Positions 40,647 through 48,312 of a stretch of DNA of 64,000 nucleotides are shown one piece after another. The position numbers were made by a program, and so were the translations under genes. The stretch comes from Candidatus Acetothermia bacterium. GTDB lineage: Bacteria; Bipolaricaulota; Bipolaricaulia; Bipolaricaulales; Bipolaricaulaceae. The notes below the pieces were generated by a model. The model made no database searches, was not told the DNA's origin, and was given only the letters and a program-made list of their open reading frames with translations. The stretch's first letter is position 1. Every line of letters starts with the position of its first letter. The DNA lies in NCBI GenBank assembly GCA_024653305.1, contig JANLFW010000004.1, positions 36,507 to 100,506 of the forward strand, read 5' to 3'.

Positions 40647-41954
40647 GTGTTCGAATCCCTGACCGATCGGCTTTCCCAGGTCTTCCAGCGCCTCCGCGGC
40701 CAAGGCCGCCTTTCCCCGGCCGAGGTAGAGAGCGGGCTGCGCGAGATCCGGCAAGCCCTGCTCGCCGCCGACGTGCACTACCAGGTGGTGCGGGATTTCC
40801 TTGCTCGGGTGGAGGAGCGGGCGATCGGGGAGAAGGTGGCGGAGTCCCTGACCCCGGCTCAGCAGCTCCTCGGCATCGTGCGCCAGGAGATGGCGGCGGT
40901 GATGGGTGAGGCGGCCAAGCTGCGCCTGGCCGGTCGGCCAGCGGTGGTGGTGCTCGTGGGACCGGCCGGGTCGGGCAAGACCACCACTGCCGGGAAGCTC
41001 GCCCGGTACCTCGCGCACAAGGGCCATAGATCCCTCCTCGTATGCGCAGACCCGTACCGGCCCGCAGCCGCCGAGCAACTGGCAACCCTCGCCGCCCGGG
41101 TGGGGGCGGCGTTCGCCCAAGCCGGGGCCGACCCGGTGGCCGGGGTAGCGGCAGCGGTGGACCAGGCCCGGCGGGACCTCCTGGACGTGTTGATCGTGGA
41201 CACGCCTGGGGCCCCGCCCGGGACCCCGCCCCCGGGGTTTCTGGTGGAGGTGGTGGCCCGGGTGAAGCCGGGCGACGTCCTTCTGGTGCTGGACGCGATG
41301 GTGGGACAGGAGGCGGTGGGGATGGCCGCGGCGTTCGCCCCGCTCGGCGTGACGGGGGTCGTGTTGACCAAGCTGGACGGCGACGCCCGGGGTGGGGCTG
41401 CCCTGTCCCTGCCCAGCCGCCTCGGCCGGCCGGTGACGTTCGTGGGCGTGGGGGAAAAACCGGAGGACCTGGAGGCGTTCTACCCGGAGCGGATGGCCGA
41501 CCGCATCCTCGGCCTGGGAGACCTGGCGGGGCTCGCGGAGAAACTGGAGGAGGCCGGGGGCGAACGGCTGGCGGTGACCGCGGCCCGGGCCCGGGAGGGG
41601 GCGCTCACCCTGGACGATTTCCTCGCTCAGCTCGAGGCGATGGGCCGGGCCGGGCCCCTGGACCAACTGCTTTCCCGGATACCGGGCTTGGGGAAGATGG
41701 CCGCCGATCCCGAGCTGGAGGCGGAGCTCAAGCGGACTCGAGCCATCATCCAATCGATGACGGTTGAGGAGCGCCGTCACCCCCATATAATCGGAGCCAG
41801 CCGGAAGCGGCGGATCGCCAGGGGTTCGGGGACCACCGTACAGGAAGTGAACCAACTCCTGTCCCAGTACGAGCAGGCCCGGCGGCTCGTCCGCGAGTGG
41901 AGCCGGCGACGGGTGCCTCCGGGACGGGGTGGGTTTCCCAAGATGACGAGGTGA
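40647..41954 (+). CDS. ffh: signal recognition particle protein Ffh
   Basis: A 435-residue SRP54-type GTPase that delivers nascent membrane and secreted proteins to FtsY. The N helix bundle is followed by G1 (G-P-A-G-S-G-K-T-T), R-P-A-A-A-E-Q-L, G4 (T-K-L-D-G-D-A-R-G-G) and the closing G-V-G-E-K. The M domain has I-P-G-L-G-K-M and the RNA-binding helix R-K-R-R-I-A-R-G-S-G. The G3 segment is odd: the usual D-T-A-G-R is D-T-P-G-A followed by a Pro-rich stretch. That may be real or caused by paired indels in C/G runs. GTG at 40647 lies 10 bases after accC. Confidence 0.92.
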   Translation: MFESLTDRLSQVFQRLRGQGRLSPAEVESGLREIRQALLAADVHYQVVRDFLARVEERAIGEKVAESLTPAQQLLGIVRQEMAAVMGEAAKLRLAGRPAVVVLVGPAGSGKTTTAGKLARYLAHKGHRSLLVCADPYRPAAAEQLATLAARVGAAFAQAGADPVAGVAAAVDQARRDLLDVLIVDTPGAPPGTPPPGFLVEVVARVKPGDVLLVLDAMVGQEAVGMAAAFAPLGVTGVVLTKLDGDARGGAALSLPSRLGRPVTFVGVGEKPEDLEAFYPERMADRILGLGDLAGLAEKLEEAGGERLAVTAARAREGALTLDDFLAQLEAMGRAGPLDQLLSRIPGLGKMAADPELEAELKRTRAIIQSMTVEERRHPHIIGASRKRRIARGSGTTVQEVNQLLSQYEQARRLVREWSRRRVPPGRGGFPKMTR

Positions 41955-41958
41955 TGGC

Positions 41959-42255
41959 ATGGCGGCAAGGATCAGGTTGATGCGGGTGGGCAAGCGGAAG
42001 CAGCCCAGCTACCGGGTGGTCGTGGTGGATGCGGCGGAGAAGCGGGACGGCCGTACGGTGGCCGAAATCGGCTATTACAATCCGCTCGCCCAGCCGGCAG
42101 AGGTTGCGGTGGACGTGGAAGCAGCCCTGGCCTGGCTCCAGAAGGGGGCCCAGCCCACCCCGGCCGCGCGGCGGCTCCTTTCCCGAAGCGGCGTCATGCG
42201 GGCCTGGCACGAGGCCCGCTACGGCCGGCCCAAGGCCGAAGGGGATGCTGGCTGA
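41959..42255 (+). CDS. rpsP: 30S ribosomal protein S16
   Basis: A 98-residue S16 with the typical opening A-A-R-I-R-L-M-R-V-G-K-R-K-Q-P-S-Y-R and the D-G-R-T-V-A-E-I-G-Y-Y-N-P-L segment. It starts 4 bases after ffh and overlaps the next gene by 11 bases. The ffh-rpsP-khpA-trmD order is common in bacteria. Confidence 0.96.
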   Translation: MAARIRLMRVGKRKQPSYRVVVVDAAEKRDGRTVAEIGYYNPLAQPAEVAVDVEAALAWLQKGAQPTPAARRLLSRSGVMRAWHEARYGRPKAEGDAG

Positions 42256-42466
42256 ACTGGCCCGCTACCTCCTGCGGGCGGTCAGCGATCGCCCGGCGGA
42301 GGTCCAGGTGGACCATGTGTGGTCTGCCCACGTCGATTTCCTATTCTTGCGCGTACCTGAATCCGACCAAACCCGATTGAGCCCCCGGGACCGGGACGCG
42401 CTGGCAAGGGTAATCGAGACGGTGGGGGCGCGGACCGGGCGCACGGTGATGGTGGACTGGCGATGA
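42245..42466 (+). CDS. KhpA-position small protein with a degenerate KH motif
   Basis: A 73-residue protein in the position of khpA (YlqC), the RNA-binding KH protein between rpsP and trmD. The N-terminal helix (L-A-R-Y-L-L-R-A-V-S-D-R-P-A-E-V) and the last helix-strand (A-L-A-R-V-I-E-T-V ... V-M-V-D-W) fit the family. The G-x-x-G RNA-binding loop expected after the third strand is replaced by T-R-L-S-P-R-D-R-D. Function is therefore uncertain. The stop overlaps the trmD start (ATGA). Confidence 0.68.
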   Translation: MLAELARYLLRAVSDRPAEVQVDHVWSAHVDFLFLRVPESDQTRLSPRDRDALARVIETVGARTGRTVMVDWR

Positions 42467-43188
42467 GGTTCGACGTCGTCACCTTGTACCCAGACATGCT
42501 CCTGCCCTTCTTCTCGGAGGGGATCCTCCGCGGGGCGCAGGACAAGGGGCTCATCGAGATCCACGTCCACGACCTGCACGCGTTCTCCCCGGACCCCCGG
42601 GGCATTGTGGACGACCGTCCGTTCGGGGGAGGGGCGGGGATGGTGATGCGGCCAGAGCCGTTCTTCCGAGCGATCACCGCCGTCGAACGGGAGGCCGGGA
42701 GGCCGCCGTACGTGGTGCTCCTCTCCGCCCAAGGGGTCCTGTTCCGCCAGGAGATCGCCAAGGCCCTCGCCCGCCAGTGGGCCGTAACCCTGTTGTGTGG
42801 TCGGTACGAAGGGGTGGACGAGCGGCTGGCCGCGCGTGCCGACTTGGAACTCTCCATCGGGGACTACGTGCTCGCCGGGGGGGAGCTGGCAGCGGCGGCG
42901 GTGGTGGAGGCCACGGCGCGGATGGTGCCCGGGGTGGTAGGGCGATACCAATCCGCGGCCACCGATTCCTTCTTCGCCGGTCCCCGCCTCGGCTACCCCC
43001 AGTACACCCGACCACGGGCCTTCCAGGGGATGAGCGTGCCCGATGTCCTCCTCTCCGGGGACCACGAGCGTATCCGCCGCTACAGAGAGCGGGAGGCGTG
43101 GCGCAAGACCCTCCGCAACCGCCCCGATCTCCTCAGCCTGAACCTTCCGCCCCGCCCCTCCGCTGGTCCAGCCAAGCCTGCAGGATGA
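42463..43188 (+). CDS. trmD: tRNA (guanine-N1)-methyltransferase
   Basis: A 241-residue SPOUT methyltransferase that makes m1G37 in tRNAs reading CNN codons, preventing +1 frameshifts. Landmarks are F-D-V-V-T-L-Y-P-D at the start, D-D-R-P-F-G-G-G-A-G-M-V-M, the trefoil knot L-C-G-R-Y-E-G-V-D-E-R and S-I-G-D-Y-V-L-A-G-G-E-L, and Y-P-Q-Y-T-R-P. The usual rimM between khpA and trmD is missing. Its last 56 bases overlap the convergent ruvX. Confidence 0.96.
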   Translation: MRFDVVTLYPDMLLPFFSEGILRGAQDKGLIEIHVHDLHAFSPDPRGIVDDRPFGGGAGMVMRPEPFFRAITAVEREAGRPPYVVLLSAQGVLFRQEIAKALARQWAVTLLCGRYEGVDERLAARADLELSIGDYVLAGGELAAAAVVEATARMVPGVVGRYQSAATDSFFAGPRLGYPQYTRPRAFQGMSVPDVLLSGDHERIRRYREREAWRKTLRNRPDLLSLNLPPRPSAGPAKPAG

Positions 43189-43564
43189 GGACCGCGGAGA
43201 CCTCGTCCTCCTTGGCCCGACGCTTCCGCCAGGACCGGCCGCCCTCGCGCAGGGCGCGGTCGGCCTCGATCGAGGTCAGGCGCTCATCCACGTAGTGGAG
43301 GGGGAGTCCGGCCCGTTCGGCCACGGTCTCGGCCAGGGCCCGTACCTTGGCCGCTTGCTCCCCCTCCGTCCCGTTCATGTTCAGGGGAAGCCCGACCACG
43401 ATCGCCACCGCCCCGAGCTCCCGGGCGAGCCGGGCGAGGCAAGCGACATCTTCCCCCGGCGACCGCCGGTGGTAGACCCCACGGCCCTGGGCCACCGTCC
43501 CGGTCTCGTCGGAGGCGGCGATCCCCACCCGCCGATCGCCGATGTCGAACGCGATCGCCCTCAT
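43133..43564 (-). CDS. ruvX: Holliday junction resolvase-like / rRNA-processing nuclease YqgF
   Basis: A 143-residue RNase H-fold protein (RuvX/YqgF). The catalytic first strand is A-F-D-I-G-D-R-R-V-G-I-A, G-L-P-L-N-M-N-G-T lies in the middle, D-E-R-L-T-S is present, and D-E-V-S-A-V-L-I-L is at the end. The family processes the 5' end of pre-16S rRNA in E. coli and is proposed as an alternative junction resolvase. ATG at 43564 overlaps the ruvA stop. The tail overlaps trmD on the other strand. Confidence 0.93.
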   Translation of the reverse strand: MRAIAFDIGDRRVGIAASDETGTVAQGRGVYHRRSPGEDVACLARLARELGAVAIVVGLPLNMNGTEGEQAAKVRALAETVAERAGLPLHYVDERLTSIEADRALREGGRSWRKRRAKEDEVSAVLILQAWLDQRRGGAEGSG

Positions 43565-44148
43565 GTCTTGGCGAGAATGGCCAGCGCGCGCCGGATCATC
43601 TCCTCCACCGAGGCGTCCGGGCACTCCCGAACGAGCTTCTCCACGGCCCGCCGGGCCTCGGCCTCGGAGAACCCGAGCACCCTGGAGGTGAGGGCCCGCA
43701 GCACCACCTGTTCCTTCTCCCCCATCGGCTTGGACACGCCCGGGGCCCACTTGGCCAGGCGCTCGGAGAGCTCAACCATCACCCGCTGAGCGGTGCGGCG
43801 GCCGATCCCCTTCACCCCGTCGAGGGCCGACAGGTCCCCGCACCGCACCGCGGCCGCAAGCTCGGTCGGGGGCAGGGCGGCCACCAGGCGAAACGCGAGC
43901 TTGGGCCCGACCTGGGGCACGGAGAGGAGGGCCACGAACATCTCCCGTTCCTCGCGGGTGGCGAACCCGAAGAGGTCAAGGCCGTCCTCGCGCACCACGA
44001 GGTGGGTGAAGAGGTGCACCGACTCCCCTAGCGAGATCTGGCCTACGGTACGGCCGGGCACGGCCACCCGCAGGCCGAGCCCGCCCAGGGCCAGGACCAG
44101 GAAGTCCTCCCCCCGCTCCACGGCCGTGCCCGCTAGGAACTCAACCAG
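43561..44148 (-). CDS. ruvA: Holliday junction branch migration protein RuvA, probable CTG start
   Basis: RuvA (195 residues from the proposed start) binds four-way junctions and loads RuvB. The first standard start, GTG at 44121, would cut into the N-terminal OB strand. Upstream in frame a CTG at 44148 lies 6 bases after AGGAGG (44160-44155) and gives V-E-F-L-A-G-T-A-V-E-R-G-E-D, matching the family N-terminus. Helix-hairpin-helix motifs are V-P-Q-V-G-P-K-L-A and V-K-G-I-G-R-R-T-A, and the C-terminal domain III is present. ruvB is not in the window. It overlaps ruvX by four bases and yigZ by eight. Confidence 0.9.
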   Translation of the reverse strand: MVEFLAGTAVERGEDFLVLALGGLGLRVAVPGRTVGQISLGESVHLFTHLVVREDGLDLFGFATREEREMFVALLSVPQVGPKLAFRLVAALPPTELAAAVRCGDLSALDGVKGIGRRTAQRVMVELSERLAKWAPGVSKPMGEKEQVVLRALTSRVLGFSEAEARRAVEKLVRECPDASVEEMIRRALAILAKT

Positions 44149-44725
44149 GACCGACCTCCTCCACCTGGCCCCACGGGGCTACCGCAGCCCGGAGGACGGG
44201 GAACTTCTCCTGGGGAAGGGCCACGGTGAGCCTCACCTGCTCCCCCACTTCCTGGCCCAGGATGCGCGCCCCCAGCCGTTCTATTTGAGCCAGGGCTGCG
44301 CCCATTCGCCCGGGCGAGATGACCACCCACACCTGGACCTCGGGGACCAACTCCCGCACGCCGGCGAGGCTGAGGGCCTCCCGGGCCGCATCCCGGTACG
44401 CCCGAGCTAGGTTCCCAACCCCGAGCTTCACCCCGCCGAAGTACCGGACCACCGCCACCAGCACTCCGCCCAGGTCTTCGGCCTCCAGAAGCGAACGGAT
44501 CGGACGGCCCGCCGATCCGGCCGGCTCGCCGTCATCGCTGGCGCGGGCCTCGCCGGTGGCGAGACGATACGCGTGCGGGATGTGACGGGCCCCGTGATGC
44601 TCCCGCCGCAGCCGGCCGAGCTCGTGCTCCACCTGCTCTACGGACACCACCGGCACGGCGAACGCGAGGAACCGGGACCGTTCCCGGGTGATCTTGGCCT
44701 GAGCGGCCCGCACGATGGTCCTCAT
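44141..44725 (-). CDS. yigZ: YigZ/IMPACT-family protein
   Basis: A 194-residue UPF0029/IMPACT-family protein. The N-terminal domain carries H-I-P-H-A-Y-R, then S-D-D-G-E-P-A-G-S-A-G-R-P and V-V-R-Y-F-G-G-V-K-L-G-V-G-N-L-A-R-A-Y, all diagnostic. The C-terminal domain is ferredoxin-like. The cellular function in bacteria is not established; eukaryotic IMPACT regulates translation stress signalling. ATG at 44725 overlaps the upstream gene stop by four bases. Confidence 0.92.
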   Translation of the reverse strand: MRTIVRAAQAKITRERSRFLAFAVPVVSVEQVEHELGRLRREHHGARHIPHAYRLATGEARASDDGEPAGSAGRPIRSLLEAEDLGGVLVAVVRYFGGVKLGVGNLARAYRDAAREALSLAGVRELVPEVQVWVVISPGRMGAALAQIERLGARILGQEVGEQVRLTVALPQEKFPVLRAAVAPWGQVEEVGPG

Positions 44726-45498
44726 CCCACGCAGGGAGGGGACTCGTCCCGGCTCAGGTCGGAAAGGTCGGCGAATGCCCGGTCGACCTTGGCCTCCTCC
44801 CCGACGAGGAGCAGGGTCACCGCACCGGTCCCCGGACCGACCCCGCCGCTCGCCACGTGCGCTGCCCGCACGCCGTACACGATCTCCACCGCCTCCACCT
44901 CGGTCACCACCGTGCCCGTGAGCGGATAGAGGCCCACCTTGAACCCGGCCGACCATTTGAGCCGCCCCGCCCCGAGCTCCTGGGCGAGATCGGCCACGGA
45001 GCCGTGGATGGACTTGGCACAGGAGACGGGGATCACGACCTCCACCCCCCGGGCCAGGGCGGGCGGCACGAACTTCCCCACCGTGCCCCCGGCCTCCGAG
45101 GCCATGAACACCCCGCACATCCCGTCGGGGTCGAGGACGTTGGCTCCTTTGACGAGCACGTCCCCGCAGGCGAGCTCGGCGATCACCTCGTCCAGGGCAA
45201 GCTCAACCGGCTGCCCATGGCGGAGGACAAGGGGCCTCATTTGGCGTTCAGGAGGCACCCAGGTCAGGCCCTCCCCGATGTAGCCAGCGCAAAAGCGCTC
45301 CTTCTCCACCGGCCGCCCGAGGAGCTCCTCGGCCACGTAGGCGTTGGTCGTGCCCAGGGTCACCACGACCAGGCCCTCCCGCAGGGCCCGTCGCACCTGG
45401 GGCAGGGCGGCCACCCCGCGGGCGATGAGCCGCCGCGACGCCGCCGGCGAGAGGACCACCACCGCCCGGGCCTCACTTGCCTGTCCACAATGGGCCAT
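44722..45498 (-). CDS. conserved protein of unknown function
   Basis: A 258-residue soluble protein that I recognise only as a conserved uncharacterised type. Likely conserved motifs are L-S-P-A-A-S-R-R-L-I-A-R-G-V, V-T-L-G-T-T-N-A-Y-V-A-E-E-L-L-G, W-V-P-P-E-R-Q, D-V-L-V-K-G-A-N-V-L-D, G-G-T-V-G-K-F and V-I-P-V-S-C-A-K-S. The Gly-rich and polar loops could bind a nucleotide or sugar phosphate, but no family name can be given. The ATG at 45498 follows a TATAGC directly; an internal GTG near 45462 is an alternative start. It is coupled to yigZ. Confidence 0.78.
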   Translation of the reverse strand: MAHCGQASEARAVVVLSPAASRRLIARGVAALPQVRRALREGLVVVTLGTTNAYVAEELLGRPVEKERFCAGYIGEGLTWVPPERQMRPLVLRHGQPVELALDEVIAELACGDVLVKGANVLDPDGMCGVFMASEAGGTVGKFVPPALARGVEVVIPVSCAKSIHGSVADLAQELGAGRLKWSAGFKVGLYPLTGTVVTEVEAVEIVYGVRAAHVASGGVGPGTGAVTLLLVGEEAKVDRAFADLSDLSRDESPPCVG

Positions 45499-45543
45499 GC
45501 TATAACAGTAGCCAACGGAAGACGACTTGGCAAAGGGGTGAAC

Positions 45544-47163
45544 ATGGTCTTCACGCGCGAACAGTACGAACGCGAACGCCGCGAGTTCCGCTGGAACATC
45601 CCCGACGGGTACAACATCGCCGCGGTGGTAGACGCCCACGCCAGGGCCCGCCCCGATCGGGCCTGCATCCTGTGGGAATCGGAGTCCGGGGAAAAGCGGG
45701 CCCTCACGTGGCGGCAGCTTTCGGATCTTTCCTCCCGGTTCGCCGCGGTGCTGATGCGGCTTGGGGTTCGGAAAGGGGATCCTGTGCTCCACATCTTTCC
45801 CCGGCTTCCCGAGGCGTTCATCGCCCAGATCGGCACGTTCAAAGCAGGCGGGGTGGCCGTGCCGTGCACGGAGATGGTGCGGGCCAAGGACATCGTGTAC
45901 CGGGCGGAAACCGCAGGCGCCCGGGTGGTGGTGGCCCACACGATCACGTTCGACGAGGTGGAGGCAGCGCGGGGGCAGTGCCCACTGGAGCACTTCATCC
46001 TCATCGGCGGCGAGCGGGACGGGTGGCTCCAGTTCGAGAAGGAAGTGGAACGCGCCCCGGCCGTCCCCCCGGTGCCTACCTCCGCCCACGATCCGATGAC
46101 GATCAACTTCACCTCTGGCACCACCGGCAACCCCAAGCCCGTGATGCACCGGCACCGCTGGATGTACGGGCATTCCCGCGTCACCGCCCGCTACTGGTGG
46201 GACGCGTCCCCGGACGACCTGATCTGGGCCACCACCGCCCCGGGGTGGGCGAAGTGGTACTGGTCGCCGCTGGGGGTCGGGCTGACCACCGGGGCAACCC
46301 AGTTCGTGTACCACGGGAAGTTCGACGCCGAGCGGTACCTGGAACTGCTCACCCGCTACCCGATCACCAAACTCTGTGCCACCCCCACCGAATACCGGAT
46401 GATCGTCCAGGTACCAAACCTGAGTCGATACAAGATCTCTTTGAAGGATGCGCTCTCGGCCGGGGAGCCCCTGAACGTGGAGCCGATCGAGGTGTTCCGC
46501 GACGCGTTCGGGGTCACGATCCGCGACGGGTACGGGCAAACGGAGTCGGTGTGCCTGGTGTGCAACTACCCGGGGCTTCCCGTGAAACCCGGATCCATGG
46601 GCGTCCCCACCCCAGGCCCCGGGGCGACCCCGGTGGACGAGGAGGGCCAGCCGGTGGGGCCGGGGGAGGTGGGGGAGATCGCGGTCCCGGTGGGGAGCCC
46701 TGGGATCTTCGACGGGTACTGGAGGGACCCCGACCTCACCCGCCAGGTGTTCTCCGGGAAGTGGTACCGCACCGGGGACCTGGTGCGGGTGGACGAGGAG
46801 GGCTACTTCTTCTTCGAGGGCCGGGCCGACGACGTGATCAAGGCCTCGGGGTACCGGATCGGGCCGTTCGAAGTGGAGGACGCCCTTGTTTCCCACCCGG
46901 CGGTGGTGGAGGCGGCGGTGATCGGGGCTCCGCATCCGGTGCGGGGCCAGATCGTGAAGGCGTTCGTGGTCCTGGCCCGGGGGTACCAGCCGTCGGAGGC
47001 ATTGGTCCAGGAGCTCCAGGATCACGTGAAGCAGGTCACCGCTCCCTACAAGTACCCGCGGGAGATCGAGTTCGTGACCGACCTCCCCAAGACCCCGAGC
47101 GGCAAGATCAAGCGTGCCGAGCTGCGGAAGCGTGAGCTGGAGCACCATGGAGGTGGAACGTGA
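45544..47163 (+). CDS. AMP-forming acyl-CoA synthetase
   Basis: A 539-residue adenylate-forming ligase of the medium-chain acyl-CoA / acetyl-CoA synthetase-like group. The P-loop A3 motif is F-T-S-G-T-T-G-N-P-K, Y-G-Q-T-E-S holds the adenine-site tyrosine, and Y-R-T-G-D-L-V and the hinge G-R-A-D-D-V-I-K-A-S-G-Y-R-I-G-P-F-E-V-E occur in order. The catalytic lysine is in T-P-S-G-K-I-K-R. The acid substrate is unknown. ATG at 45544 follows AAAGGGG. A TATAAC at 45501-45506 may be the -10. Its stop overlaps the GTG of the next gene. Confidence 0.92.
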   Translation: MVFTREQYERERREFRWNIPDGYNIAAVVDAHARARPDRACILWESESGEKRALTWRQLSDLSSRFAAVLMRLGVRKGDPVLHIFPRLPEAFIAQIGTFKAGGVAVPCTEMVRAKDIVYRAETAGARVVVAHTITFDEVEAARGQCPLEHFILIGGERDGWLQFEKEVERAPAVPPVPTSAHDPMTINFTSGTTGNPKPVMHRHRWMYGHSRVTARYWWDASPDDLIWATTAPGWAKWYWSPLGVGLTTGATQFVYHGKFDAERYLELLTRYPITKLCATPTEYRMIVQVPNLSRYKISLKDALSAGEPLNVEPIEVFRDAFGVTIRDGYGQTESVCLVCNYPGLPVKPGSMGVPTPGPGATPVDEEGQPVGPGEVGEIAVPVGSPGIFDGYWRDPDLTRQVFSGKWYRTGDLVRVDEEGYFFFEGRADDVIKASGYRIGPFEVEDALVSHPAVVEAAVIGAPHPVRGQIVKAFVVLARGYQPSEALVQELQDHVKQVTAPYKYPREIEFVTDLPKTPSGKIKRAELRKRELEHHGGGT

Positions 47164-47858
47164 AACGCGGGCTTCTCGTGGCCGTGTTGTGCCCGGCCGT
47201 GGCCCTCGGCCAAGGGATCGGGCTCGGGGTGTGGGCCGATGCCCTCGACCTGGCCGGGACGAAGGCCTACGTGCTGGATCTGGCCGATGATCTCGGCGCC
47301 CCGCCGGAGGCCCTGGCCGAACTCGTGGGGTTCCTCGCCGAGGTGCCTGACCTCCTTCCGTTCCCCCTCCTCGGTGGGTTCATCTCCGTGCCCCTCCCTG
47401 CGGGGGCCCTGGAGGTGGAATGGGCAGTCCTCACCGACGGGATCCTGCGAGGCTTGGGCCTGTGGCCGCTGGGTGGGGTGGACCTCGCCGACCCCCCGGT
47501 GCACGTGGACTTCGGGCTTTCCGCCTACCACTTGGGCCTCTCGTGGTGGGGCCGGCTGGACTTGGCGGTCCTCGCGGTGGGCATGGGGGCGGGGCTGGGG
47601 TTCTCCGGGGGCGGGGTCGTACCCGAGGCCACGTCCACCGATCCGGTCCTGGCCGACCTCATCGCCCAACTTCCCCTCGCGGGGATCACCTGGTCCGCCG
47701 GTGGGGCCACGCTCGCCGCGGACGTCGAGCTCGGGCTCCCGTTCTTGCGCCTGTTCGTCCGAGGTGGCCTGTTCTTCCCCCTGTTCCAAGCGCCCGGGGC
47801 GTGGGGGATCCGCGTGGGGGGGTACACCGGGGCGGCAGGACTGGTGATCCGGTTCTGA
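47160..47858 (+). CDS. exported Gly/Leu-rich protein of unknown function
   Basis: A 232-residue protein with a signal peptide (M-K-R-G-L-L-V-A-V-L-C-P-A-V-A-L-G, likely cut before Gln). The body is rich in Gly, Leu and aromatic residues, with alternating strand-like segments ending in A-A-G-L-V-I-R-F, a terminal pattern like outer-membrane barrels. The signal resembles that of the broken protein at 19264-20420. No family recognised. GTG at 47160 overlaps the synthetase stop and has GGAGGTG four bases upstream. Confidence 0.62.
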   Translation: MKRGLLVAVLCPAVALGQGIGLGVWADALDLAGTKAYVLDLADDLGAPPEALAELVGFLAEVPDLLPFPLLGGFISVPLPAGALEVEWAVLTDGILRGLGLWPLGGVDLADPPVHVDFGLSAYHLGLSWWGRLDLAVLAVGMGAGLGFSGGGVVPEATSTDPVLADLIAQLPLAGITWSAGGATLAADVELGLPFLRLFVRGGLFFPLFQAPGAWGIRVGGYTGAAGLVIRF

Positions 47859-47897
47859 TTCCCACCCCGGTAAAACCAGGCCTTGGCGAGGGAGGCA

Positions 47898-48296
47898 GTG
47901 ACGGACGAAAAGGAGCTGGTGCGGCTTGCGGTGGAGGCGCGAAAGCGCGCCTACGCCCCGTACTCGAAGTTCCCGGTGGGGGCGGCCCTCCTCGCCGCGG
48001 ACGGCCGCGTGTTCACCGGGGGCAACGTGGAGAACGCGTCCTACGGCCTCACGGTCTGCGCGGAACGGGTGGCCCTGTTCAAGGCCGTGTCCGAGGGGGC
48101 CCGGGATTTCCTCGCCCTGGCCGTGGCCTGCGGGGACGCCCCGTGTTCCCCGTGCGGGGCGTGCCGGCAGGTGCTTTACGAGTTCGCCCCGGATCTCCTC
48201 GTGATCATGGCCGACGGGGAGGGGCAAAAGTGCCGTACGGCCTGCCTTTCCGAGCTTTTGCCCCACGGCTTTGGCCCGAAGAACCTCGGCAAATAA
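47898..48296 (+). CDS. cdd: cytidine deaminase
   Basis: A homotetramer-type cytidine deaminase of 132 residues that converts cytidine and deoxycytidine to uridines in pyrimidine salvage. A-Y-A-P-Y-S-K-F-P-V-G-A-A-L-L begins the fold. The zinc site is C-A-E-R-V-A-L-F (Cys plus catalytic Glu) and P-C-G-A-C-R-Q-V. GTG at 47898 gives the family's usual N-terminus and follows AGGGAGG closely; TTG at 47883 is an alternative five codons earlier. Confidence 0.94.
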   Translation: MTDEKELVRLAVEARKRAYAPYSKFPVGAALLAADGRVFTGGNVENASYGLTVCAERVALFKAVSEGARDFLALAVACGDAPCSPCGACRQVLYEFAPDLLVIMADGEGQKCRTACLSELLPHGFGPKNLGK

Positions 48297-48312
48297 GAGG
48301 GCTCGGATAACC

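Noticed and set aside
40640..40662. GTTCGAATCC resembling a tRNA T-loop
   Set aside because: It is the start of ffh; no acceptor, D or anticodon stems can be formed around it.
41780..41795. TATAAT-like hexamer (ATATAATC)
   Set aside because: It lies inside the ffh M domain, far from any start codon on either strand.
44722..47148. Long open frame on the minus strand across the acyl-CoA synthetase
   Set aside because: The part beyond 45498 is the antisense of the synthetase, is Gly/His/Pro/Arg-rich and has no domain features. Only the segment 44722-45498 looks like a protein.
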